Assembly (NCBI RefSeq): GCF_025399795.1
Contig: NZ_JAODTZ010000011.1
Coordinates: 62,001 to 126,000, forward strand
Origin: Streptomyces rhizosphaerihabitans
GTDB lineage: Bacteria; Actinomycetota; Actinomycetes; Streptomycetales; Streptomycetaceae
Direction: 5' to 3'
Length of the DNA: 64,000 nucleotides
The first letter of the stretch is position 1, and each line of letters begins with the position of its first letter. Positions 56,390-64,000 of this stretch are shown in pieces. Under the pieces are notes generated by a model. That model ran no database searches. It was not told the origin of the DNA and worked only from the letters and a program-made list of their open reading frames with translations. Both the position numbers and the translations under genes were made by a program.

Positions 56390-56591
56390 TCCGCAAGAGG
56401 ACTGACGCGACGGCACCCCCATGAGGTTCGGCGAGGTTCGGCGTGATTCGGCGACGTTCCGCCGCGAAAACAAGTAGCACGACCGTTCGCTCAGTTTTAT
56501 GCTCAGGGCGACCGGAACCGGGCCGAGGCGCCCCGAGGCGGGCCCCGGCCGCGCGGTACCTCGACAGCGGACGGCCAGGAGGGCATCACCC

Positions 56592-57203
56592 ATGACCATC
56601 AGCGGAGCGGACATCGTCGAACTCGACCGGATCGCCGTACAGGAATCGCTCAGGGTTCTCGCCATTGCGCGGTCGGCCGACTGGGACCGGAACACACCCT
56701 GCGCCGGGTGGACACTGCGGCGGTTGGCGGCGCACATGACCGCGCAGCACCACGGGTTCGCGGCGGCGGCACGCGGCGCGGGCCGGGTGGCCGCGCACTG
56801 GCGGGAGCCCGCGGCATACCGAAGCGACCCCGGGCAGGCGTATCGATCGGCGGTACAGACGGTGCTCGCCGCCTTCGCCGAACCGGGCGTCACGGAGCGG
56901 GAGTTCGACCTGCCGGAACTCGGGAGCTCCTTCCCCGGTCGCGTCGCCGTGGGTTTTCACTTCATCGACTACGTGGTGCACGCGTGGGACGCGGCCGTGT
57001 CTCTCGGCATCGGACTCGAACTACCCGGCTCCGCCCTCGAAGCGGCGGCGGCAGTCGCCCGCCGCGTCCCGGCGGACCCCGCGGGCAGAGGGCCCGGCTT
57101 CGCGTTCGCGCCCGCGCTGGAGGTGCCCTCCGGGTCGGATCCCCTGACCGAGGCACTGCGACTGCTGGGCCGCGACCCGGACGCATGGCCGTCGGCACGC
57201 TAG
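56592..57203 (+). CDS. TIGR03086-type DinB-like metal-binding protein
   Basis: A 203-residue protein of the maleylpyruvate isomerase/DinB-like four-helix fold (TIGR03086). Seen: WDRNTPCAGWTLRRLAAHMTAQHHGF with a putative metal His, and FHFIDYVVHAWDAA with two more His. Such proteins use metal-bound mycothiol or similar thiols. AGGAGGG seven bases before ATG 56592. Confidence 0.85.
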   Translation: MTISGADIVELDRIAVQESLRVLAIARSADWDRNTPCAGWTLRRLAAHMTAQHHGFAAAARGAGRVAAHWREPAAYRSDPGQAYRSAVQTVLAAFAEPGVTEREFDLPELGSSFPGRVAVGFHFIDYVVHAWDAAVSLGIGLELPGSALEAAAAVARRVPADPAGRGPGFAFAPALEVPSGSDPLTEALRLLGRDPDAWPSAR

Positions 57204-57316
57204 CCGCCGCGGACCCGGCCGCACAGATTGAACGGCACAGCCTCCCCATACGTACCACCAAGCGCTGGCCAAGAGTTGGTATCCAATGATCAATCGATCT
57301 GCCCCGGGAGGCACCT

Positions 57317-58105
57317 TTGCCGCGCATCAACGGCAGCGCCCTCGTCATCGTGGCGCTCGCCACCACCCTCGGAGCGCTCGCGTTCCCCGTGTGGTCGTAC
57401 GCAGACCGCTCGGGCACGGGCCAGGCCAACCTCGCCGCCGGGACGGTGAACACCCGCTGGGGGCCGCTGTCCGCCTCGGACCGCGATCTGATCGTCCGGG
57501 TCCGGCTGGCCGGACTGTGGGAACTGCCCGCCGGACAGCAGGCCATCCAGCGCGCGCCCACCAAGGCCATCAAGAAGGCGGGCGACCATCTGATCGTCGG
57601 GCACACCGACCTCGACAAGCGGGTGCGGATCATCGCGACCCAGCTCAACGTCGATCTGCCGAACCAGCCCAACGCCCAACAGCAGGGATGGCTGCAGGAG
57701 TTGAGCGCCGCGACGGGCAAGGAGTACGAGAAGAAGTTCGCGAATCTGCTGCGCGCCGCGCACGGCAAGATCTTTCCGGCGATCGGTGCCGTACGGAACA
57801 GCACCCGCAACACGCTGGTGCGGCAGCTGGCCAGCGACGCCAACCTGACCGTGCTCGACCACATCACCGTGCTGGAGAAGACCGGAGAGGTCGACTTCGA
57901 CGCCATCGCCAACGACACGGCCGCCGCGTCGACCGCCAGCCCCACCGGCCCCCCGCCGCCGGTCATCGGCGCGCCGGTCTCCTCCGCTCCGCCCGTCCGG
58001 CCGGGCGACGGCGTCGACGTCTCGTCGAGCCCGTCGGCGCTGCCGCCGGGCGAGGTGAACACCGCCAGGCCGGAGCCTTCGGACCCGGACAACGTGCTCC
58101 GGTAG
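57317..58105 (+). CDS. Exported DUF4142 protein
   Basis: A 262-residue DUF4142 protein (ferritin-like helical). N-terminal signal/anchor (about 6-24), then WGPLSASDRDLIVRVRLAGLWELPAG, GHTDLDKRVRII and LLRAAHGKIFPAIGAVRN. A Pro-rich tail follows (from about 212). It is a paralogue of 60143-60910 (same LWELPAG and PNQPN blocks). TTG start at 57317, with GGGAGG. First of a same-strand run with the MNIO gene. Confidence 0.88.
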   Translation: MPRINGSALVIVALATTLGALAFPVWSYADRSGTGQANLAAGTVNTRWGPLSASDRDLIVRVRLAGLWELPAGQQAIQRAPTKAIKKAGDHLIVGHTDLDKRVRIIATQLNVDLPNQPNAQQQGWLQELSAATGKEYEKKFANLLRAAHGKIFPAIGAVRNSTRNTLVRQLASDANLTVLDHITVLEKTGEVDFDAIANDTAAASTASPTGPPPPVIGAPVSSAPPVRPGDGVDVSSSPSALPPGEVNTARPEPSDPDNVLR

Positions 58106-58258
58106 CGGGCACGGAACCTCAAATGTTGCTCTGAACGTCCGCCCCGGTGGGTTCGGCCCACGCTCCCGGGGCCATGACTCCGTCACGCCGGAACACGGGC
58201 CGTCGTGGGGGAACGACACGCAAGCAGGCCCGGTCGAGGCCGTAATGGAGGAGGGGAC

Positions 58259-59839
58259 ATGCGGGAGCCGAGGCGACTGGGTACCGGAATCGGGTGGCGG
58301 CCGGAGATCGCCGAGGCCGTGGAGCGCATGCCCGGCATCGACTGGGTCGAGGCCGTGGCGGAGAACGTGTGCCCCGGCCATGTCCCCGAGTCGTTGCTGC
58401 GGCTGCGCGAGCGGGGTGTCACGGTGGTGCCGCACGGGGTCTCGCTGGGCCTCGGCGGCGCCGACCGGCCCGACGAGTCCCGGCTCGTCGCGCTCGCCGA
58501 ACGCGCCGAGGCGCTGGGTTCTCCGCTCGTCACGGAGCACATCGCGTTCGTCCGGGCGGGCGGCCCGCTCACCGCGTCACCGCTGCTGGAAGCCGGACAC
58601 CTGCTGCCCGTTCCGCGCACCCGGGACTCGCTGGACGTCCTGTGCGCGAACGTCCGCGCGGCTCAGGCCGCGCTGCCCGTCCCCCTCGCGGTGGAGAACA
58701 TCGCCGCGCTGATCTCCTGGCCCGGCGAGGAGATGACCGAGGGACAGTTCCTCTACGACCTGGTCGACCGCACCGGCGTCCGGCTGCTCATCGATGTGGC
58801 CAACCTCCACACGAACCATGTCAACCGTGGTGAGGACCCCGCCAAGGCGCTCGACGAACTGCCCGTCGAGGCCATCGCCTACGTCCACGTCGCCGGCGGC
58901 TTCGAACGTGACGGCGTGTGGCACGACAGCCACGCCCACCCCGTCCCCCGGCCCGTTCTCGACATCCTCGCCGACCTCGCGTCCCGGGTGACCCCGCCGG
59001 GAGTCCTCCTCGAACGGGACGAGAACTTCCCCGAACCGGCCGAACTGGAGCGGGAGCTGACCGCGATCCGGGGCACGCTGGAGAGGGCGCGGGCCACGAC
59101 CGGAGCGGCCGATCGGGGCGCGGCCGTCCCGGTGGGCGGCCCGGTCGCTTCCTCGGCGGGCGCCGAGGTGGCGGTACACGCGAAAGCGGCGACAGGGACG
59201 GCGCCGACGCGCAAGAGGGACACCCCCGCGGACACCTCTCCGGCCACCCCCGCCCCCGCGGTCACCCTGGCGGTCGCCGCGCGGGTCACCCCCGCGGTCA
59301 CCCCTGCCGTGACCCCCACCACCACCCCGGCGGCATCCCGGACACCGGGAGGCACCGAAGCCGGGCCCGGCACTTCGGTCGGCGCGGGCCTCGGCACGGG
59401 ATCCGGCGCCGATACCGACACCGAAGGCGCCGCCCGGCAGCGGCTCGCGCTGGCGCAGGCCGCCCTGTTGTCCGCGCTCGTCGCGGGGACCCCCGTACCC
59501 GAGGGCTTCGACCGCGTCCGGCTCGGCGTGCAGGCACGCGCCCTCGCCGCCAAGCGGGCGGACGTCGTGGCGAAGGTGGCTCCGGAGCTGCCGGAGATCC
59601 TCGCGGACGGCTACCGGCCGGCGTTCCTCGCGTACGCGCAGAGACATCCGATGACCGGCGGGTACCGGCGCGATGCCCTGGACTTCGCCGGACATCTTCT
59701 GCTCGCGGGACTCCCGGAGGGCGCGCAGACACGGCGGCTGCGCGGCTGGTGGCTGGAGCGATCGGGTCCGGCCCCGCTGTCGGGGCGTCCCGCGGCCCGG
59801 CTGGCCCGAGCCACCCGCAGGGCACTGCTGGGCCGCTGA
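58259..59839 (+). CDS. DUF692 (MNIO-family) oxidase with fused DUF2063-like partner domain
   Basis: A 526-residue protein of the SCO6045 type. Residues 1-280 are a DUF692/MNIO barrel related to MbnB, TglH and ChrH, which use two or three iron ions to modify cysteines or other residues of peptide precursors. Metal-site residues seen: H59 (VPHG), E93/H94 (TEHIAF), E146 (AVENIAA), D179 and N182 ([11 protein letters not shown]), H210 (YVHVAGG), D223/H225 (HDSHAHP) and E252 (LLERDENF). A Thr/Pro/Ala linker (281-390) leads to a C-terminal helical domain (391-526) resembling DUF2063 partners, with [11 protein letters not shown] and [22 protein letters not shown] at 58259 after GGAGGAGGGG. No clear short precursor gene adjoins it. 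Confidence 0.9.
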   Translation: MREPRRLGTGIGWRPEIAEAVERMPGIDWVEAVAENVCPGHVPESLLRLRERGVTVVPHGVSLGLGGADRPDESRLVALAERAEALGSPLVTEHIAFVRAGGPLTASPLLEAGHLLPVPRTRDSLDVLCANVRAAQAALPVPLAVENIAALISWPGEEMTEGQFLYDLVDRTGVRLLIDVANLHTNHVNRGEDPAKALDELPVEAIAYVHVAGGFERDGVWHDSHAHPVPRPVLDILADLASRVTPPGVLLERDENFPEPAELERELTAIRGTLERARATTGAADRGAAVPVGGPVASSAGAEVAVHAKAATGTAPTRKRDTPADTSPATPAPAVTLAVAARVTPAVTPAVTPTTTPAASRTPGGTEAGPGTSVGAGLGTGSGADTDTEGAARQRLALAQAALLSALVAGTPVPEGFDRVRLGVQARALAAKRADVVAKVAPELPEILADGYRPAFLAYAQRHPMTGGYRRDALDFAGHLLLAGLPEGAQTRRLRGWWLERSGPAPLSGRPAARLARATRRALLGR

Positions 59840-60142
59840 ACAAGCGCGCCGACCGGGTCCCCACCGACGCGCCGGTCTCGGCGCGCCGCCTTGACCGGAC
59901 ACCCCGGCACGCCGCATCCGCAGAGTGTGCCCGGAGTAACACCACCCCTTGTGAAGGTGATGTGTGCGTCCGGTGTCCACCGTTTCAGGACGGTATGGCG
60001 TACGCCCGAACCACCGCAACCAGCGCCTTCCACCCTCCGCTCAATCGATTCTTCCCGTACGGCAGTTGGCGTAGCGCCCGCAGTAGCATGCCAACCCGCA
60101 CCCGAAGCGCATTAGCGTGCGGTGCCGCGACAGGAGGCACCC
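59840..60142. other. Intergenic region, MNIO to second DUF4142 gene
   Basis: 303 bases. Contains GTTGGC (about 60065-60070) paired with GCCAAC (about 60090-60095), a TAGCGT at 60113-60118 that could be a -10 for the DUF4142 gene, and CAATCGAT near 60040 that also occurs upstream of the first DUF4142 gene (near 57291). No convincing short ORF with Cys repeats was seen. Confidence 0.45.
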
Positions 60143-60910
60143 ATGCGATCCGACAACCGCACCGGACTGGTCAGTGGAACAGGGCTCATCATCGCCGCCC
60201 TGCTGGCGACCCTGGTCGCGCTGGCCTTTCCGATCTGGTCGTACGCGGACCGTGCCGGCACCGGCCTGGACACCCTGAACGCGCAGACCGTGCCGACTCC
60301 GTTCGGTCCGCTGTCGGCCCTGGACCGGGAGTTCGTCACCAGGGTCCGGCTGGCCGGGCTCTGGGAGCTGCCCGCGGGCCGGCAGGCCCAGGAGCGCGGG
60401 ACCACCCCGGCCGTACGGACGGCCGGCGAACACCTCATCGAGGGGCACACGTTCCTGGACGCGCGTGTCCGCAGCGTAGCCGCGCGGCTCAGCCTGGAAC
60501 TGCCCAACCAGCCCAATCCGCAACAGCGTCAGTGGCTGGACACGTTGAACGCGGCGCACGGCACGCAGTACGACCAGGACTTCGCGAACATCCTGCGCAA
60601 GGCGCACGGCAAGGTCTTCGCCGTGGTGGCCCAGGTCCGCGCGAACACCCGCAACTCGCTGGTACGCGATCTCGCCGACGACGCGAACACCACCGTGCTC
60701 GACCACATCAAGGTCCTGGAAGCGACCGGTTACGTCGACTTCGACGCGCTCGCCGAGGACGCGGCGACCGCGAGCCCGCCGCCGCTCACCGACTCCCCCG
60801 CGCCGCCCGGCCCGGTCCGCTCCCCGTCGTCGCCCGTCCCGGTGGCCCCGTCGTCGGGCTACCCGCTCCCACCGGCCGCCGCACGCCCCAACCCGACGTC
60901 AAGTTCCTGA
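60143..60910 (+). CDS. Exported DUF4142 protein, paralogue
   Basis: A 255-residue DUF4142 protein; signal/anchor about 10-30, then LSALDREFVTRVRLAGLWEL, PNQPNPQQRQW, LRKAHGKVFAVVAQVR and a Pro/Ser-rich tail. Similarity to the copy at 57317 is obvious over the whole length, which points to duplication either side of the MNIO gene. AGGAGG precedes ATG 60143. Confidence 0.88.
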   Translation: MRSDNRTGLVSGTGLIIAALLATLVALAFPIWSYADRAGTGLDTLNAQTVPTPFGPLSALDREFVTRVRLAGLWELPAGRQAQERGTTPAVRTAGEHLIEGHTFLDARVRSVAARLSLELPNQPNPQQRQWLDTLNAAHGTQYDQDFANILRKAHGKVFAVVAQVRANTRNSLVRDLADDANTTVLDHIKVLEATGYVDFDALAEDAATASPPPLTDSPAPPGPVRSPSSPVPVAPSSGYPLPPAAARPNPTSSS

Positions 60911-61041
60911 GGGTGTGTGGCCGCACAGCCTCGGCCGCCCCGTGACGCCCGGCAGACGGAACGTCACATACCCACAACGGCTCCGTCCCACATAGTGAAT
61001 AGGGCGTGGCGCCCGCCCGGTCCTTCGCATAGAAAAACGCC

Positions 61042-61842
61042 ATGTTCTGGGTCCTTCTCCTGCTCCTGGCCTGGGCGGCGGCGGGTACTTCCTGCACCCG
61101 GCTGTGCCTGGCCGCCGTCCACGCCGCGACGCTCGACGCGGACGCCCCGCGCGAGCACGGCCTCACGCTGTACGAGGCGGCGTTCCTGTCCGGCGGCCCG
61201 GCCCGGGTGGCCGACCTGACCCTGGTGTCGATGGCCCGGCAGCATCGGCTGCTGCTCGCGCACACCGGCTGGGCGACGGTGGTGGATCCGCACGGGCGCG
61301 ACGACATGGAGCGCTCGGTCATCGGAGCCATCGGCCCGGAGGGGCAGTCCCGGATAGCGCCGGTACGGGCGGCCACCGCCGCCGCCGATTCGGTACGCCG
61401 TCTCGCGGACCACCTGGTCGCGGCCGGCCTCGCGGTCCCCGACGGCGCCCGTACCACCGTCGCGGAGGGCGTCCGCCAGGTCCAGGCCGCCGCGGCCGCG
61501 GTCCTCGCGCTGGCCGCCGCCGCCCTGCTGCTGCCGGCCCAGACCCCCGGGAGCGAGGTTCCGGTGGCCGTCTGGTTCATGCTCCCGCTCATTCTGACGG
61601 TGAGCTGTCTCGCCATCGCCCGGATCGAGGCACACCCCTGCACCCGCTGGGCCTCCCCCGCCGGGCAGCGGCTGCTCGGCACCCTGGACCGGCATTCCGA
61701 CGCGTACGGCGACGACCGTACGTACCTCACCTCCGTGGCCGTACGCGGCATTCACGCGATCGGCGAGCCGGAACTGCGGGCGGCCCTGTCGCACCGGGAC
61801 CGCGGCACCGGCCACGGCACCTGGCGGCAGGGGACCGGCTAG
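61042..61842 (+). CDS. TIGR04222-type membrane protein
   Basis: A 266-residue membrane protein: N-terminal hydrophobic segment with Cys (TSCTRLCLAA), a cytoplasmic domain with LTLYEAAFLSGGPARVADLTLVSM (typical TIGR04222), two helices near 155-195, and a C-terminal HAIGEPELRAALSHRD segment. Many relatives carry a Gly/Cys-rich tail, absent here. Relatives are, as I recall, linked to DUF692 genes, matching this locus. Confidence 0.8.
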   Translation: MFWVLLLLLAWAAAGTSCTRLCLAAVHAATLDADAPREHGLTLYEAAFLSGGPARVADLTLVSMARQHRLLLAHTGWATVVDPHGRDDMERSVIGAIGPEGQSRIAPVRAATAAADSVRRLADHLVAAGLAVPDGARTTVAEGVRQVQAAAAAVLALAAAALLLPAQTPGSEVPVAVWFMLPLILTVSCLAIARIEAHPCTRWASPAGQRLLGTLDRHSDAYGDDRTYLTSVAVRGIHAIGEPELRAALSHRDRGTGHGTWRQGTG

Positions 61843-61870
61843 ACCCCTGGGGGCCGACGGCAGGCCAGGA

Positions 61871-61897
61871 CCTAGGGGGCTCAAAGGCGCCCCTAGG
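61871..61897. terminator. Inverted repeat after the MNIO locus
   Basis: CCTAGGGG (61871-61878) and CCCCTAGG (61890-61897), perfect 8-bp arms, 29 bases after the membrane-protein stop. Likely ends the locus transcript. Confidence 0.5.
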
Positions 61898-62004
61898 GGG
61901 CGCATCGGGGTCATTGGCGCCGACACCGGCGGCCGGTGCTTTACTTCGCCAACCGCCGAACGAAGCATCCTTTTTGTCGCTGCCGCGCGCTGAAGGGATT
62001 CGCG

Positions 62005-63717
62005 ATGAGAGCTGCTGTCCTCCACGGAACCGCAGGGTCCTTGCTCCTGACCGGCCTCATCGCCGCTCCGGCGGGCGGCGCACCGGCCTGGCCCGGCCCG
62101 GCCGGCTCCGCGGAGGCGCGCGGCACCGCCGTCGCCGCCCAGCGCGCCGCGGCCGCGGGCATCCGCTTCGGCACGTGCGCGAAGGTCGAGCACCTGCCGT
62201 CGAACCTCCAGTGCGGGACGGTCACCGTGCCCCTCGACTACGCCCTCCCCGACGGCAAACGGATCAGACTGACCGTCAGCCGCGTCAAGGCCACCGGCAA
62301 GGACCCGCACAACGCGAAGCACAAGGTGCCGCGCCAGGGCGCCCTCGTCTACAACCCCGGCGGTCCCGGCGCCTCCGGCATGTACTTTCCGCTGATCGGC
62401 ATGCTGCCCGCGTGGAAGCGGATCGGAGCCGCGTACGACCTCGTCGGCTACGCCCCGCGTGGCGTCGACCGGTCGGCGCCGCTGTCCTGCAGGGACCCCA
62501 AGCACCGGCCGAAGCCGCTCCTGGAGGCCCCGACAGTCCCCTCCGAGTCGTACAAGAAGGCACGGATCGCGGAGGCGAAGGCGTACGCCCGCGGCTGCGC
62601 CCGGCGCTCGGGCTCCGCCCTGCGCCACTACACCTCGCTCAACAACGCCCGTGACCTGGACGTCCTGCGGGCCGCGCTCGGCGAGCGGAAGCTGACCTTC
62701 ATGGGAGCCTCGTACGGGACGTACTTCGGCTCCCTGTACGCGACGCTGTTCCCCTCGCACGTACGCCGGATGGTCTTCGACTCGGCGGTGAACCCCGCCC
62801 CCGAGAAGGTCTGGTATCAGAACAACCTCGACCAGTCGGCCGCGTTCGAGGTCCGCTGGGCGGACTTCCGCGCGTGGATGGCCCGGCACGACAAGGTGTA
62901 CAAGCTCGGCCGCACCTCCGAGGACGTACAGCGCTCCTACGAGAAGGCGCGGGCGCGGCTGGCCGCCTCACCCGCGGGCGGCAAGGTGGGACCCGCCCAG
63001 CTGCAGGGCACGTTCCTGCAGGCCGGATACTACGACGACTACTGGCCGCAGCGCGCGCTGGCGCTGTCCGCTTATCTGTCGGGTGACCCGAAGCCGCTGA
63101 TCCAGGTGGCGGGACCGCATCCGGAGGCGGCCGCCGAGCAGGAGAACGGCAACGCCGTCTACACGGCCGTGGAGTGCAACGACGCGCCCTGGCCGACCGA
63201 CTGGCGCACCTGGGACCACGACAACACCCGTCTCGCGCGGGTCGCTCCGTTCGAGACCTGGGACAACGTGTGGATGAACCTGCCGTGCGCGTACTGGTCC
63301 GCGCCCCGGCAGAGGCCGCTCGACGTACGGACACTGCCCGGGGAGCTGCCTCCGACGCTGATCCTGGCCGCCGAGCGGGACGCGGCCACGCCGTACGAGG
63401 GTGCCAAGGAGTTGCAGCGGCGGCTGTGGGGCTCGGTGCTGGTGACCGAGAACGGCGCCGGTACCCATGGGATCGCCGGCGGCCCCAACAAGTGCGTCAA
63501 CGGCTATCTGGACGCCTACCTGCTGGAGGGCCGGCTCCCCGACGGGAGCGCGGCGTGCGCACCGCACCGGGAGCCGACACCGCAGGCACCGGACAACCGC
63601 GCCCGGGGCACCCAGGGGGCGAAGGGCACGAAGCCGGCGAAGGCCGCGAAGGACTCGGTGCCGTCGAAGGGCGCCACGCGCTCCGGGACCGCGAAGTCCG
63701 TCCGGAAGGCGCCCTGA
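62005..63717 (+). CDS. Secreted alpha/beta hydrolase, S33 tripeptidyl aminopeptidase type
   Basis: A 570-residue secreted peptidase: signal peptide (about 1-26), serine hydrolase fold with YNPGGPGASG (oxyanion), nucleophile Ser in GASYGTYFG, Asp in AERDAATPYEG and His in GAGTHGIAGG. Such enzymes release N-terminal tri- or dipeptides and include the Streptomyces Tap/SlpD group. The final 40 residues are Lys/Ala-rich. GAAGGGA precedes ATG 62005. Confidence 0.93.
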   Translation: MRAAVLHGTAGSLLLTGLIAAPAGGAPAWPGPAGSAEARGTAVAAQRAAAAGIRFGTCAKVEHLPSNLQCGTVTVPLDYALPDGKRIRLTVSRVKATGKDPHNAKHKVPRQGALVYNPGGPGASGMYFPLIGMLPAWKRIGAAYDLVGYAPRGVDRSAPLSCRDPKHRPKPLLEAPTVPSESYKKARIAEAKAYARGCARRSGSALRHYTSLNNARDLDVLRAALGERKLTFMGASYGTYFGSLYATLFPSHVRRMVFDSAVNPAPEKVWYQNNLDQSAAFEVRWADFRAWMARHDKVYKLGRTSEDVQRSYEKARARLAASPAGGKVGPAQLQGTFLQAGYYDDYWPQRALALSAYLSGDPKPLIQVAGPHPEAAAEQENGNAVYTAVECNDAPWPTDWRTWDHDNTRLARVAPFETWDNVWMNLPCAYWSAPRQRPLDVRTLPGELPPTLILAAERDAATPYEGAKELQRRLWGSVLVTENGAGTHGIAGGPNKCVNGYLDAYLLEGRLPDGSAACAPHREPTPQAPDNRARGTQGAKGTKPAKAAKDSVPSKGATRSGTAKSVRKAP

Positions 63718-63738
63718 CCGGTATCCCGAAAACGTGAG

Positions 63739-63766
63739 GACGGGCGCCCCAGGAGGGGCGCCCGTC
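63739..63766. terminator. Bidirectional terminator, 12-bp stem
   Basis: GACGGGCGCCCC (63739-63750), loop AGGA, GGGGCGCCCGTC (63755-63766), followed by TCGTTGT. It is between the convergent peptidase and hemQ genes. Confidence 0.85.
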
Positions 63767-63783
63767 TCGTTGTGCCGGGACGG

Positions 63784-64000
63784 TCAGGCGAGGCCCGCGA
63801 CCAGTTCGGCGACGTCCTTGCGGCGGCCGGTGTAGAACGGGACCTCTTCGCGGACGTGCATCCGGGCCTCGGAGGCACGCAGGTGGCGCATCAGGTCGAC
63901 GATGCGGTGGAGCTCGTCGGCCTCGAAGGCGAGGATCCACTCGTAGTCGCCGAGCGAGAACGAGGCGACCGTGTTCGCGCGCACGTCGGGGTAGCCGCGG
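63784..64000 (-). CDS. hemQ: Coproheme decarboxylase HemQ (C-terminal part, cut by window edge)
   Basis: Only the last 72 residues lie in the window; the gene continues past 64000. [36 protein letters not shown] and VPFYTGRR are typical of the chlorite-dismutase-fold HemQ, which decarboxylates coproheme to haem b in actinobacteria. An internal GTG at 63984 is not the start. Confidence 0.93.
   Translation of the reverse strand, partial: RGYPDVRANTVASFSLGDYEWILAFEADELHRIVDLMRHLRASEARMHVREEVPFYTGRRKDVAELVAGLA

Noticed and set aside
59891..60115. 74-residue ORF as peptide precursor for the MNIO enzyme
   Set aside because: Only two Cys, no ribosome site, Pro/Thr-rich shadow composition; not convincing.

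Overview
The window is a very GC-rich actinomycete chromosome segment. Geosmin synthase, a conservon (cvnA-D plus CYP157 and CYP154 P450s), a subtilisin-inhibitor gene, an XRE-DUF5753/DUF397 pair, DUF6230/DUF6114 and many secreted enzymes together point to Streptomyces. The gene set around geosmin synthase, murC and the SCO6045-type protein resembles the S. coelicolor SCO603x-SCO607x neighbourhood (recalled, not searched). No rRNA or tRNA gene, CRISPR array or prophage was seen. Most long antisense ORFs are shadows caused by high GC.

Layout. 0-4.5 kb (minus strand): DnaQ-like exonuclease, SAV2148-type HEPN protein, and a secreted copper-amine-oxidase-like protein with its membrane partner. 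4.6-17.2 kb: the maltooligosaccharide/trehalose genes glgX(treX), treY and treZ, interrupted by a P450, two M14 carboxypeptidases, a subtilisin inhibitor and an FHA protein. 17.3-19.5 kb: a phosphotransferase-like protein and an M24 peptidase, the latter abutted by a solo tnpB insertion element (19.5-20.9 kb). 21-28.4 kb: LysE exporter, PDZ protein, geosmin synthase, ARMT1-like phosphatase, LPMO and a small secreted protein. 29-36 kb: DUF6230/DUF6114 pair, a CYP154-type P450 and a complete conservon (kinase-like CvnA, roadblock CvnB, DUF742 CvnC, GTPase-like CvnD, CYP157-type P450) whose minus-strand reading frames overlap. 36-42 kb: AraC and LysR regulators, a YhgE-type transporter, a UPF0104-type membrane protein. 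41.6-47.7 kb: msrB, murC, a small conserved protein, pyrimidine reductase, ZapE ATPase, slipin. 47.8-52 kb: a threonyl-tRNA synthetase without an editing domain behind a leader that looks like a threonine attenuator, a polysaccharide deacetylase lipoprotein, and a Pth2-like protein. 52-57.2 kb: DUF397/XRE pair, SAM methyltransferase, a frameshifted TetR gene with intact palindromic operators, DUF4267 protein, TetR regulator, DinB-like protein. 57.3-61.8 kb: two DUF4142 proteins flanking a DUF692/MNIO enzyme with a DUF2063-like tail, then a TIGR04222-type membrane protein. 62-64 kb: a secreted S33 peptidase and the end of hemQ.

The strongest candidate for an undescribed system is the 57.3-61.8 kb MNIO locus. 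MNIO enzymes install oxidative modifications on peptide cysteines or asparagines, normally with a separate partner protein; here a partner-like domain appears fused to the enzyme, and the neighbours are exported or membrane proteins. The second is the thrS leader: a likely leaderless 17-residue peptide with three consecutive Thr codons, a 13-bp GC-rich hairpin, and a second hairpin that covers the Shine-Dalgarno sequence.
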